64,000 nucleotides of DNA from Oscillospiraceae bacterium (GTDB lineage: Bacteria > Bacillota > Clostridia > Oscillospirales > Ruminococcaceae): NCBI GenBank assembly GCA_021202155.1, contig JAJQDP010000033.1, positions 120,882 through 184,881 of the forward strand, in the 5' to 3' direction. Under the pieces are notes generated by a model. It did no database searches. It had not been told where the DNA came from and was given only the letters and a program-made list of their open reading frames with translations. The translations under genes and the position numbers were made by a program. Below are positions 15,172-24,601 of this stretch, in pieces (position 1 is the stretch's first letter; every line of letters begins with the position of its first letter).

Positions 15172-15383
15172 GACCATCAAGCTCACAGATTTTAAAGAAC
15201 GGCGAGAGTGTATATTCGCTCGTAATCGCAGTTGCAAAGCGTGCAAGAGAGATTCTTGACACCGCCTACGAAAATAAGGAGGTCATCGACGTAAAGCCTG
15301 TCAAGACAGCCGTCGACCAGTTCGCCAACGGCGAGTACAGACTCATCGAGGACTCGTCCCTTAAGAAATCACTCAAAAAATGA
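15165..15383 (+). CDS. rpoZ: RNA polymerase omega subunit
   Basis: 72 residues. MLRPSSSQILKNGESVYSLVIAVAKRAREI matches the conserved omega region (YSLV..AAKRAR), followed by KPVKTAVDQFANGEYRLIED. It assists assembly and stability of RNA polymerase beta'. Position after gmk is the classic Firmicutes order. The start overlaps the gmk end, and its stop overlaps the priA start by 4 nt. An SD (AAAGGAG) lies at about 15149-15155. Confidence 0.92.
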   Translation: MLRPSSSQILKNGESVYSLVIAVAKRAREILDTAYENKEVIDVKPVKTAVDQFANGEYRLIEDSSLKKSLKK

Positions 15384-17839
15384 ATTCAGGGAGTGTCCAT
15401 GCGGCAAAGGTAGTTTTGTCCGGTGCCGACTACGGCTATGATAACGAGTATACCTATCGCTATCCAGACCTTCTTAATGGCACGGTTCGCCCGGGAATGA
15501 GAGTATTGGTCCCGTTCGGAAGAGGAAACACCAAGCGCATCGGCTTGGTAACCAAAGTCTATGAGAAGGAGCTCACCGAGGATATGGGCATCAAGCCCAT
15601 CATAAGCCTTATAGACCGCGAGCCACTCATCAATGACGAGTTACTGGATTTGGTTTACTGGCTCAAGGAGCACACCTTCTGCACCTATTTCGAGGCTTAC
15701 CGGACGATAGTCCCAGCAGGCTATACAGTTGTGCGAAGAAGCGTCTATACCCTCTCTAATCATAAGCCGGACATAACCCTCACCGACGAGGAGGACAAAT
15801 TCTACCAGGCACTCACAGGTGCGCAGTCCCAGAAGGAATTCGACAGTATTTTAGACTGCACCGACAGCCCCGAAAAGGAGGCTCTTATCGATTCGCTTTT
15901 GGATAAGGGCATACTTGAGGAGGTAGACGAGTTCAAACGCCGTGTTGGAGACGAAACCGTCCGCATGATCAGGCTTTCTCCCGACTACATGAACCGCTCA
16001 GGCGGCAAGCCATTCACTCCGAAGCAACAGCTTATTGTCGATTTCTTAGAGGAGAATTCCTCCGCGTCAATAAAAGAGCTCTGCTACATCCTGAGCGTCA
16101 CACAGACGATAATAACATCGATGCTCAAAAAGGGCATCCTTGAAGAATACAGATACGAATCACTTAGAACCCCGAAGAGCATAACCGAGCAGAAGCTTTC
16201 CTTGGATAGCGTCGTCCTTTCCGATGAGCAGAGGGAAGTCTATGAAGGCATTTCAAAACTTCTTGACGAAGGAAAGCCGGCAGGTGCGCTCCTTCACGGA
16301 GTCACAGGAAGCGGAAAAACCGCAGTTTTCATCAAGCTCATAGAGCGGACGATAAAATCCGGCAAGGGCTGTATACTTTTGCTCCCCGAAATATCCCTGA
16401 CGCCGCAGATGGTGTCGAAATTCTGCACATATTTCGGCGACACCGTCGCAGTCGTTCATTCGAGCCTTTCCTTGGGGCAGAGAATGGACGAGTTCAAGCG
16501 AATCTCCCGCGGCGATGCAAAGATTGTCATAGGTACAAGAAGTGCCGTATTCGCACCAATGCCGAATATCGGGCTCATAATCATGGATGAAGAGGGCGAG
16601 AGCAGTTATAAGTCTGACGCCTCGCCAAGATACCACGCCCGCGACGTCGCAATCAAAAGGTGCGGCAACCACAACGCACTTCTCCTGATGGCATCTGCAA
16701 CACCCTCCCTTGAGAGCTACTACTATGCAAAGAATTCGCGATACCACCTCTTTGAGCTCAACCACCGCTACAGCGGCGCGAAGCTTCCGCAGGTTGTGGT
16801 TGCCGACATGCTCCTTGAAGCGGAGGAGGGCAATACAAGTATCTTCTGCGCCGATATGGTCAGAAGAATTTCGGAGGAGACGAAAAAGGGAAAGCAGACA
16901 ATCCTTCTTCTCAACCGTCGTGGCTTTAACACCACCGCTACCTGCCTTGATTGCAAATCTTCAGTCAAGTGTCCGCACTGCCTTGTACCGCTGACTTACC
17001 ATAAATCGAGCGGTAAGCTCATCTGCCACTACTGCGGCTACTACGCCACTTTCAATGGCAGATGTCCCGAATGTGGAAGCGACCGTGTCAGGCTGACAGG
17101 CTTGGGAACACAGAGGCTTGAGGAAGAGCTCACTAACGCTTTTCCCGATGCCCGGATTCTCCGGATGGACGCCGACACGACCTATTCGCGATACGCCTAT
17201 GAAGAGAAGTTCTCGGACTTTGAAGCCGGCAAGTATGACATAATGCTCGGCACCCAGATGATAGCAAAGGGCTTGGACTTTCCGAATGTGACGACCGTCG
17301 GGGTTATATCCCTCGATAATTCCCTGAACGCGGGAGACTATCGGAGTTACGAGAGAACCTTCTCACTCCTGACCCAGGTCTGCGGCAGAGGAGGCAGAGG
17401 AGATTCGGAGGCTGTCGCCTATATCCAGACCTTTTTCCCCGACCACCACATCATCAAGCTCGCCTCGGAGCAGGACTACAAGGGCTTCTATGAGCAGGAG
17501 GTATCGCTCCGTAAAGAGCTCATCTATCCGCCTTTCTGCGACATATGCACAGTTTCATTCTCGTCTACGATTGAGTCTGATGCCAGGCGCGCGGCAAACG
17601 AGTTCGTTTCGATGATGAAAAAGAACCTTGAAGCCGTTGACAAGAAGTTTCCGCTGAGAGTCTTGGGACCCGTAAAGTCCGGCTACGGAAGAATCGGTGG
17701 AAAGTACAGATACGCCCTCACCATAAAGTGCCGGCTGTCGAACGCCTTCCGAGCCTACATGGCTGAGCTTCTCAAGGAAACATACAAAAATAAAAGCTTT
17801 TCAAATGTGAGAGTTTATGCCGACATCAACGGCGATTGA
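15380..17839 (+). CDS. priA: primosomal protein N' (PriA helicase)
   Basis: 819 residues, full length. Restarts stalled replication forks by loading the replicative helicase. An N-terminal DNA-binding domain and winged helix (about 1-250) are followed by a superfamily 2 helicase: Walker A HGVTGSGKTAVF, Walker B IIMDEEGESSYKS, SATPSLES, then a zinc module with paired CxxC (CLDCKSSVKCPHC, CHYCG, CPECG) and LGTQRLEEEL. The Walker B is DEEG where PriA proteins usually have DEEH. Residue choice here varies among clostridia to my knowledge, so activity is probably retained. ATG 15380 overlaps the rpoZ stop. Confidence 0.95.
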   Translation: MNSGSVHAAKVVLSGADYGYDNEYTYRYPDLLNGTVRPGMRVLVPFGRGNTKRIGLVTKVYEKELTEDMGIKPIISLIDREPLINDELLDLVYWLKEHTFCTYFEAYRTIVPAGYTVVRRSVYTLSNHKPDITLTDEEDKFYQALTGAQSQKEFDSILDCTDSPEKEALIDSLLDKGILEEVDEFKRRVGDETVRMIRLSPDYMNRSGGKPFTPKQQLIVDFLEENSSASIKELCYILSVTQTIITSMLKKGILEEYRYESLRTPKSITEQKLSLDSVVLSDEQREVYEGISKLLDEGKPAGALLHGVTGSGKTAVFIKLIERTIKSGKGCILLLPEISLTPQMVSKFCTYFGDTVAVVHSSLSLGQRMDEFKRISRGDAKIVIGTRSAVFAPMPNIGLIIMDEEGESSYKSDASPRYHARDVAIKRCGNHNALLLMASATPSLESYYYAKNSRYHLFELNHRYSGAKLPQVVVADMLLEAEEGNTSIFCADMVRRISEETKKGKQTILLLNRRGFNTTATCLDCKSSVKCPHCLVPLTYHKSSGKLICHYCGYYATFNGRCPECGSDRVRLTGLGTQRLEEELTNAFPDARILRMDADTTYSRYAYEEKFSDFEAGKYDIMLGTQMIAKGLDFPNVTTVGVISLDNSLNAGDYRSYERTFSLLTQVCGRGGRGDSEAVAYIQTFFPDHHIIKLASEQDYKGFYEQEVSLRKELIYPPFCDICTVSFSSTIESDARRAANEFVSMMKKNLEAVDKKFPLRVLGPVKSGYGRIGGKYRYALTIKCRLSNAFRAYMAELLKETYKNKSFSNVRVYADINGD

Positions 17840-17864
17840 AATACACAAGTAGGAGGAATGCCAC

Positions 17865-18332
17865 TTGGCACTCAGAAAAATAGTTTTGGACGGCGATCCG
17901 GTACTACTAAAAACCTGCAAGCCGGTAGAAAAATTCGATCAGCGTCTTGCGGAGCTCCTTGACGACATGAAGGATACCATGTACAAAGCCGAAGGAGTTG
18001 GACTTGCCGCGCCTCAGGTGGGCATAATAAGACGTGCAGTCGTCATAGATACTGGTGAGGGGCTGTTTGAACTCGTCAACCCCGAGATAACATATCGCTC
18101 GGAGGAGACTCAGCGCGGGGTAGAGGCTTGCCTTTCGTATCCCGACATCGCAGGCTATGTCACCCGTCCGAAAACCGTTCGCTTCAAGGCTCAGAACCGC
18201 CTTGGCGAGTGGTACGAAAAGGAAGTAAGCGACCTGTTCGCAAGATGCGTCTGCCACGAGCTTGACCACCTTGACGGCGTAACACTTCCCCAGAATATCG
18301 AAGAAATCTACGAAGAGCCCGAGGAGGAATAA
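17865..18332 (+). CDS. def: peptide deformylase
   Basis: 155 residues; removes the formyl group from nascent protein N-termini, paired with fmt next door. Motif 1 GVGLAAPQVG, motif 2 EACLSYP and motif 3 CHELDHLDG are present. In motif 2 the usual EGCLS Gly is Ala, while the metal-binding Cys and both His are kept. The start is TTG at 17865 with AGGAGG 8 nt upstream. It directly precedes fmt. Confidence 0.95.
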   Translation: MALRKIVLDGDPVLLKTCKPVEKFDQRLAELLDDMKDTMYKAEGVGLAAPQVGIIRRAVVIDTGEGLFELVNPEITYRSEETQRGVEACLSYPDIAGYVTRPKTVRFKAQNRLGEWYEKEVSDLFARCVCHELDHLDGVTLPQNIEEIYEEPEEE

Positions 18333-18338
18333 CTCACC

Positions 18339-19280
18339 TTGAATATAGTTTTCATGGGAACCCCGACGTTCGCTATCCCGTCTCTTGAAGCGTTGATTCA
18401 GAACGGTCACAATATCCAGGCGGTCTTCACACAGACCGACAAGCCAAAGGGCAGGGGAAACAAGATAGCCTTTTCTCCGGTAAAAGAGTATGCACTTGCG
18501 CATATTATCCCTGTGTACCAACCGAATTCCCTCAAAAAGGAGACTGAAACCTATCTCCCGATTCTTGAAGACTTAAGCCCTGACATGATAGTAGTTGCGG
18601 CGTACGGAAAAATTCTCCCGGTCGAGATTTTAGAGCTCCCGAAGTACGGCTGTATCAACGTCCATGGCTCGCTCCTCCCGAAATATCGCGGGGCGGCACC
18701 AATTCAGTGGACAGTTCTCAATGGCGACGAATTCGGTGGGATAACCACGATGCAGATGGCGGAGGGTCTCGACACCGGCGACATGCTCATGAGCGAAAAG
18801 GTGGCTGTCAAGGAAAACGAGACAGCATCTGAGCTATACGACCGCCTTTCCTATGTCGGAGCATCTCTTCTCATAAAAACGATAGATGGACTTGTAGCTG
18901 GCGAGATAACCCCTGTCAAACAGAACGAATCGGAAGCCTCCTATGCTCCCATGCTAACAAAGGATATGTGTGCGATTGATTTCAGTCTTCCTGCAACCGA
19001 GGTTCACCATAAAATCCTTGGTTTGTCCGACTCCCCCGGAGCTTGCTGTTATCTTGATGGCAAACGCCTGAAAGTTTACAGGAGCGTGCTTGTCTCAGAG
19101 GGAAATACTGATTCCGAGCCGGGAGTAATAATAAACGAGCACGACTTCACCGTTTCTTGTGGCGAGGGAACTGTCAGATTCACTGAAATCCAGGCGGAGG
19201 GCTCAAAGAGGATGAGCGTTTCCGACTATTTAAGAGGCAAGCCCGTCAGGAAAGGCACTCGCCTGACCTCCGCTCAATAA
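18339..19280 (+). CDS. fmt: methionyl-tRNA formyltransferase
   Basis: 313 residues; transfers a formyl group from 10-formyl-THF to Met-tRNA for initiation. MGTPTFAIPSLEAL and the catalytic/folate region CINVHGSLLPKYRGAAPIQW are diagnostic, and a C-terminal OB-like tRNA-binding domain ends with the conserved LRGKPVRKGTRL. The start is TTG 18339 with GAGGAGG about 11 nt upstream, inside the end of def. Same operon as def and rsmB. Confidence 0.95.
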   Translation: MNIVFMGTPTFAIPSLEALIQNGHNIQAVFTQTDKPKGRGNKIAFSPVKEYALAHIIPVYQPNSLKKETETYLPILEDLSPDMIVVAAYGKILPVEILELPKYGCINVHGSLLPKYRGAAPIQWTVLNGDEFGGITTMQMAEGLDTGDMLMSEKVAVKENETASELYDRLSYVGASLLIKTIDGLVAGEITPVKQNESEASYAPMLTKDMCAIDFSLPATEVHHKILGLSDSPGACCYLDGKRLKVYRSVLVSEGNTDSEPGVIINEHDFTVSCGEGTVRFTEIQAEGSKRMSVSDYLRGKPVRKGTRLTSAQ

Positions 19281-19309
19281 TCCAATAACTTACGAAAGCA
19301 GAAATATAA

Positions 19310-20608
19310 ATGCAGACACCGAGAGAGATTTGTTTGGGGCTACTCCTGAAGGTTGAGAAAAATTCGAGCTTTTCCGGCATCGCCCTTGACAATACCTTAT
19401 CTAAAAATCGCGACCTTTCGGACATCGACCGCCGGTTCATCTCAGCACTCTACTACGGGGTCATCGAGAGAAGAATCACCCTTGATTCGGTGATTTCCCG
19501 GTACTCAAAAAGACCGCTTGAAAAGCTCAATCCCGAAATCCGGGAAATCCTCCGGATGGGAATCTATCAGCTTCTCTATATGGACTCAGTCCCCGACAGT
19601 GCCGCAGTCGACGAGAGCGTGAAGCTCGCAAAGAGGAATAATCAGTCCGCATCGGGCTTTGTGAACGCAGTCCTTAGGAACTTCATTCGGGACGGCAAAA
19701 AGCTTCCTTCTGATAGCCTGTCCCTCAAGTACTCTTGCCCTGAGTGGCTTGTGAATATGTGGCTGCGGGACTATGGCGAGGAGATTGCACTCTCGATTCT
19801 ACGTTCTTCATTAGGAAGACCCCCGACAACCGTCCGGTTTAATACCTGTAAGTTCGATACAAAAGACATTCTTTCAGAACTCGCTTCTGACGATATAGAA
19901 GCAGTTCCAAACGGAGTCATCCCTGATTGTTACGACCTTAAGAATTGCGGCTTTGCAGAAAAGCTTTCTGCATACAAGAAGGGTATGCTCCACGTTCAGG
20001 ATGCCTCCTGCCAGCTCTGTGCGAGCGAACTTGGGGCGAAAGAGGGCGAAACAGTTTTAGATGTCTGCTCCGCTCCCGGCGGCAAAGCGTTCACTATTGC
20101 CGAAATCATGAATGACCACGGCAAAATACTTGCCTTTGACCTTCACGAAAACCGTGCAAAGCTCATAACAGAGGGCGCGAAGAGGCTTAACTTAGATATA
20201 ATCACGGCATCCACAAACAATGCAAAGCTCTTTAACGAGGCTCTTCCTATGGCTGACAGAGTCCTCTGTGATGTCCCGTGCTCGGGACTCGGAGTAATCG
20301 GCAGAAAGCCGGAGATCAAATATAACTACGCTTCTGAAAGCGACCTCAGCCAGTTCCCGATAGTCCAGTACGAGATTCTCAAGACCTCGTCACGGTACTT
20401 AAGACCTGGCGGAACTCTCGTCTATTCGACCTGCACTTTAAACCGTGCGGAAAATGACCTGATTGCAGAGAAATTCCTCAGGGAGAATCCCGATTTCGAG
20501 GGAACTAAGCTCACGCATTTCGACGACTACAAGGCGACCATAACGCCTGCAACCTGCCAATTCGGCGGCGACGGGTTCTTTATGGCGAAATTCACAAGAA
20601 TAGGGTGA
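19310..20608 (+). CDS. rsmB: 16S rRNA (cytosine-C5)-methyltransferase RsmB
   Basis: 432 residues. An N-terminal NusB-like RNA-binding domain (1-135, DRRFISALYYGVIERR) is followed by a SAM-dependent methyltransferase: DVCSAPGGKAFTIAE for SAM, CDVPCSGLGVIGRKPEIKYN with the PCS motif, and YSTCTLNRAEND with the TC catalytic Cys. Methylates cytosine 967 (E. coli numbering) of 16S rRNA. It overlaps the rlmN start by 4 nt. Confidence 0.94.
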   Translation: MQTPREICLGLLLKVEKNSSFSGIALDNTLSKNRDLSDIDRRFISALYYGVIERRITLDSVISRYSKRPLEKLNPEIREILRMGIYQLLYMDSVPDSAAVDESVKLAKRNNQSASGFVNAVLRNFIRDGKKLPSDSLSLKYSCPEWLVNMWLRDYGEEIALSILRSSLGRPPTTVRFNTCKFDTKDILSELASDDIEAVPNGVIPDCYDLKNCGFAEKLSAYKKGMLHVQDASCQLCASELGAKEGETVLDVCSAPGGKAFTIAEIMNDHGKILAFDLHENRAKLITEGAKRLNLDIITASTNNAKLFNEALPMADRVLCDVPCSGLGVIGRKPEIKYNYASESDLSQFPIVQYEILKTSSRYLRPGGTLVYSTCTLNRAENDLIAEKFLRENPDFEGTKLTHFDDYKATITPATCQFGGDGFFMAKFTRIG

Positions 20609-21651
20609 ACATCTTGACCGACAACGAAAGAACTGATATACTTTCAATGAGTCTTGAAGAGCTGACGGACAAGATGAAAGACCTCGGCGAGAAGAGCTTC
20701 CGGGCGTCTCAGATTTACGAATGGCTCCACAAAAAGCGTGTTAACGACTTTTCCGAGATGACGAATCTCTCGTTCCCACTCCGGGAAAAGCTTTCTGATG
20801 AATTCTATATCGAAAAACTTTCCTGTGTCAGAAACCTGAAATCGGGACTTGACGAAACCGAGAAGTTCCTTTTCGAGCTTTCCGATGGCAACCACATTGA
20901 AACAGTTCTTATGAGCTATGAGCACGGCGATTCACTCTGTGTCTCGACCCAGGTCGGGTGCAAGATGGGTTGCAGGTTCTGCGCGTCAACTATTGCAGGC
21001 TTCAAGAGAAGCCTTAAACCCTCCGAAATTTTACTACAGCTATATGAAGCTGAGAGAATTTCCGGGCGCAAGGTTTCGAGCATAGTTCTCATGGGAATCG
21101 GCGAACCGCTTGACAATTTCGATAACGTCGTGAGATTCCTTACACTCCTCTCAAGCGAAAAGGGTACAAACATGAGTCTTCGGCACGTTTCTCTTTCGAC
21201 CTGCGGACTTGTTGACAGGATATACGATTTGTCGGAGCTTGATTTGGGGCTGACGCTTTCAATCTCACTCCACGCGACAACCGACGAAAAGCGGAGCGAG
21301 CTGATGCCGGTGAACAAAAGATACCACATCGATGAGCTCATGAAGGCTTGCCGCGACTATTTTGCAAAGACGGGCAGGAGAATTTCATTCGAGTATGCCC
21401 TGATAGACGGCACGAACGACACGATGGAGGACGCAAAAGCCCTCGCTAAGTTGGTGAGCGGAATGCCGTCGCATATAAATATAATACCGGTCAACAAGAT
21501 AAAGGAACGCGACTATCATTCTTCGCGAGCCGCCGCCGAAAGCTTCTGCAGGAAGCTCACAGGTCTTGGCGTGAATGCGACTGTGCGAAGAACCTTAGGA
21601 GCGGATATAGATGCCGCCTGCGGACAACTCAGGCGGGAATACGAAATATGA
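20605..21651 (+). CDS. rlmN: 23S rRNA (adenine-2503-C2)/tRNA methyltransferase RlmN
   Basis: 348 residues, radical SAM methyltransferase of A2503 in 23S rRNA. STQVGCKMGCRFCAST supplies the CxxxCxxC iron-sulfur site, IVLMGIGEPLDN and the C-terminal GVNATVRRTLGADIDAACGQL (with the conserved Cys) complete the signature. The start is GTG 20605 overlapping the rsmB stop; TTG 20614 is an alternative. Its last codons overlap the SD region of the phosphatase gene, so the operon continues. Confidence 0.95.
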   Translation: MNILTDNERTDILSMSLEELTDKMKDLGEKSFRASQIYEWLHKKRVNDFSEMTNLSFPLREKLSDEFYIEKLSCVRNLKSGLDETEKFLFELSDGNHIETVLMSYEHGDSLCVSTQVGCKMGCRFCASTIAGFKRSLKPSEILLQLYEAERISGRKVSSIVLMGIGEPLDNFDNVVRFLTLLSSEKGTNMSLRHVSLSTCGLVDRIYDLSELDLGLTLSISLHATTDEKRSELMPVNKRYHIDELMKACRDYFAKTGRRISFEYALIDGTNDTMEDAKALAKLVSGMPSHINIIPVNKIKERDYHSSRAAAESFCRKLTGLGVNATVRRTLGADIDAACGQLRREYEI

Positions 21652-21667
21652 ATCCGGAGGTGACAAT

Positions 21668-22396
21668 GTGTTTGCAGCAGGAAAAACCGATATAGGTAAA
21701 CTCAGAGAAGAAAATCAGGATAAGTTCAGAATATGCGCTATCGACGATGAAACTGTTTTCGCAGTTGTCTGTGACGGCATGGGCGGAGCGGCATCAGGCG
21801 GTCTTGCCAGCGAGATGACGTCAAACGCTGTCTACGAGCGTGTCCAGCTCAGCTACAGAGCCGATATGGAGCCGAAGAGCGTCAAGTCGCTTCTTGTCTC
21901 CTCAGTAGAGGCGGCAAACGCTATTGTCTACAACAAAGCAATTGAGGATTCGAGTAACTACGGAATGGGAACCACATGTGTTGCCGCCTTGGTACATAAG
22001 AATCTCCTGAGCATAACGAGCGTCGGTGATTCAAGAGCGTACCTCATGGATGACAGCGGAATATCCCAGATTACCAACGACCACACGATTGTCGAATATC
22101 TATACTCAAACGGCATGATAAGCGAGGAAGAGATGCGGAATCACAAGATGAAGAACGTCATCACCCGTGCAGTTGGAGTCGACAAGGTTGTAGAGACCGA
22201 CTACTTTGAGCTCGACCTTTCTGGCGGCGAGTATATTCTCATCTGCACAGATGGGCTCACTAATTATCTCACAGACGAACAGATATATGAGTTATCCTAT
22301 AAACAACCTATCGAACACGCTGTCAATGAGCTCATCGATACGGCGAACTCCCGGGGCGGCAAGGATAATATAACTGCCGTGCTCATATCGGTCTAA
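21668..22396 (+). CDS. prpC: PP2C-family serine/threonine phosphatase (Stp/PrpC)
   Basis: 242 residues. Starts at GTG 21668 because CCGGAGGTGA sits 21655-21664; an earlier in-frame ATG (21611) lies inside rlmN. PP2C motifs: TDIGKLREENQD, FAVVCDGMGGAASG, TCVAALVHKNLLSITSVGDSRAYL, TDGLTNYLTDEQI and GGKDNITAVLI, with the metal-binding Asp residues intact. It reverses phosphorylation by the PASTA kinase encoded directly downstream, as in the B. subtilis prpC-prkC pair. Confidence 0.94.
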   Translation: MFAAGKTDIGKLREENQDKFRICAIDDETVFAVVCDGMGGAASGGLASEMTSNAVYERVQLSYRADMEPKSVKSLLVSSVEAANAIVYNKAIEDSSNYGMGTTCVAALVHKNLLSITSVGDSRAYLMDDSGISQITNDHTIVEYLYSNGMISEEEMRNHKMKNVITRAVGVDKVVETDYFELDLSGGEYILICTDGLTNYLTDEQIYELSYKQPIEHAVNELIDTANSRGGKDNITAVLISV

Positions 22397-22414
22397 AAGG
22401 AAAGGAGAAAGACA

Positions 22415-24601
22415 ATGGATAAATTCATCGGCTTGAAGCTTGACGGAAGATACCAGATAACTGAGCTGATCGGCGTCGGCGGAATGTCTGATGTCTACAA
22501 GGGCATAGACATAATGGAAAACCGGACCGTCGCCGTTAAGATACTTAAGCGCGAATTCGCCGAGAATGAGGAATTCGTCAGATATTTCAGAAACGAGAGC
22601 AGAGCAATTGCAGTTCTGTCTCATCCAAATATAGTAAAGATTTTTGATGTCGGTTATGAGCATGACCTACAGTATATTGTCATGGAGTACATCAATGGCA
22701 TTACCTTAAAAGAGTGCATCGAGCAGAAGGGCATGCTCCAGTGGCGCGAGTGTGTCCACTATACAATCCAGATTTTAAGAGCACTCCAGCTCGCCCACGA
22801 CAGAGGAATAATCCACCGCGACATCAAGCCCCAGAACGTCATGCTCTTAGCTGATGGAACAATCAAGGTGATGGACTTTGGAATCGCCTGCTTCTCGCGC
22901 CAGAATGCCGCCGGAACGAATACCGAGCGTACAATGGGGTCTGTTCACTATGTCTCTCCCGAGCAGGCAAGAGGAGAAAGAACCGACGAGCGCGGCGATC
23001 TCTACTCTGTCGGCGTCATGATGTATGAAATGTTGACCGGCAGAAAGCCATTCGATGGCGAAACAGCCGTCGCGGTAGCTTTGAAGCACATGAACGAGGA
23101 GCCGGTAAGACCGTCAGAATACAATTCAAACATCTATAAGGGTCTTGAGGAAATAGTCCTCAGGGCTATGGAAAAGGAGCCCACAAAGAGATACCAGTCG
23201 GCATCTGAGATGATTCGCGACATCGAGGCTTTCAAGAGCGACCAGAGCATAACCTTCGGCTATTTCGATGAGCCGGTGAAGAAGCCTGAACAGCAGTCTG
23301 TTCTGGACGGACTCAAGACCTCTGTTTCAAAGAAACGTGCCGCGAGACCCAAGGTCAAGAAGGAAAAGCCTAAGCCCGAGCCTGTCCCCGAGGAGCCTGA
23401 GGAGTACCCGGAAGAGGATTACGACGACGATGATGATGACGAGGACGAGCGTCCGCGCCATAATTACATCCTCCCGATTCTTGCGGCAATGACTGTAACA
23501 GTCATAATCGTCGCGACGCTTTTCATGGCGAATGTCATAATGGGCGCGTTCCAGACGACCGCTTCATCCTCAAACGACTACACCATGCCGAATCTCATAG
23601 GTCTCAACTATTATGAGGCGAGGTCTTTATATTCCGAAATTCAGCTTGTAGCTTCAGAAGAATACAGCTCCGAATATGAAGCTGGTATCATAATGGAGCA
23701 GGAGAAGGCGGAGGGCAGAATTGTCAAGGTCGGCGACGCCATCAAGGTAACCGTAAGTAAGGGAACAAGAACCGTTACGATTCCTGATGTCGTCAACTAT
23801 CACTATTCATCTGCATATGCCGCACTGACCGGCGAATCGCTCACAGTCCAGAGAGTTGAGATAGAGAGCGACGATATTTCCTCCGGATATGTCGTCAAGA
23901 CCGATCCTGTAGCCTACTCGACAGTCGAAGAGGGCACAACAGTCAAGGTATATGTAAGTATCGGTCCTTCTGTAGAGGACACCACAGTGCCCACACTTGT
24001 CGGACTGACCGTTTCTGAGGCGCAATCGCTTCTTGAGGACAACTACCTCGTAGCGAAGACCCAGTATGTTGAATCGAGCGAGGAGGCTGGAACCGTCATC
24101 GACCAGAGCGTAGAAGCGGGTGAGACGGTAACCAGAAACACAACTGTAACTATCTATGTTTCCGACGGAACAGTAACCGAGGAGGATGTAGACCTCAGCG
24201 ATGACGAAGTAATCGACGATGGCTCTACAACCACATATCCCGGAATCATTATCGATAACGGCACTACCGAAACGGATACAACTGAAACAGCTTCCGGAAA
24301 TACGGTCATACTCACGATAGACATTCCGGCAAGAGCAACCAACACGTATTATCTGACTGTCTACAACAGTGAGAATGGTGAAGCTCTGACAAGCACCATC
24401 ACTCTTAACGGCGCAGAGTATGCTGGCGGATCGCTTGCTATCGCACTGACTGGTGAAGGGACGATGAACGTCTACATCATGGCAAAGAGCCCGAGAACCG
24501 GACTCCAGATGACTTTCGCAGAGTATACGATTGATTTCGATACCGGAACATACTACCGCTCGAACTACTGGTCGTCTGCGTTCACAATTATCGATTCATG
24601 A
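22415..24601 (+). CDS. prkC: PASTA-domain Ser/Thr protein kinase
   Basis: 728 residues. Cytoplasmic kinase domain (about 10-275): VAVKILKRE, catalytic loop HRDIKPQNVM, DFGIA, SPEQARG. A Pro/Lys/Glu-rich acidic juxtamembrane stretch (about 290-345, ending in an Asp/Glu run) precedes one transmembrane helix (ILPILAAMTVTVIIVATLF). Outside the cell are three PASTA repeats (starting near PNLIGLNYYEA, PDVVNYHYSS and PTLVGLTVSEA) that bind muropeptides or lipid II in the family, then a beta-rich C-terminal domain of about 100 residues. Controls cell-wall growth and, in bacilli, spore germination. Overlaps the rsgA start by 4 nt. Confidence 0.94.
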   Translation: MDKFIGLKLDGRYQITELIGVGGMSDVYKGIDIMENRTVAVKILKREFAENEEFVRYFRNESRAIAVLSHPNIVKIFDVGYEHDLQYIVMEYINGITLKECIEQKGMLQWRECVHYTIQILRALQLAHDRGIIHRDIKPQNVMLLADGTIKVMDFGIACFSRQNAAGTNTERTMGSVHYVSPEQARGERTDERGDLYSVGVMMYEMLTGRKPFDGETAVAVALKHMNEEPVRPSEYNSNIYKGLEEIVLRAMEKEPTKRYQSASEMIRDIEAFKSDQSITFGYFDEPVKKPEQQSVLDGLKTSVSKKRAARPKVKKEKPKPEPVPEEPEEYPEEDYDDDDDDEDERPRHNYILPILAAMTVTVIIVATLFMANVIMGAFQTTASSSNDYTMPNLIGLNYYEARSLYSEIQLVASEEYSSEYEAGIIMEQEKAEGRIVKVGDAIKVTVSKGTRTVTIPDVVNYHYSSAYAALTGESLTVQRVEIESDDISSGYVVKTDPVAYSTVEEGTTVKVYVSIGPSVEDTTVPTLVGLTVSEAQSLLEDNYLVAKTQYVESSEEAGTVIDQSVEAGETVTRNTTVTIYVSDGTVTEEDVDLSDDEVIDDGSTTTYPGIIIDNGTTETDTTETASGNTVILTIDIPARATNTYYLTVYNSENGEALTSTITLNGAEYAGGSLAIALTGEGTMNVYIMAKSPRTGLQMTFAEYTIDFDTGTYYRSNYWSSAFTIIDS

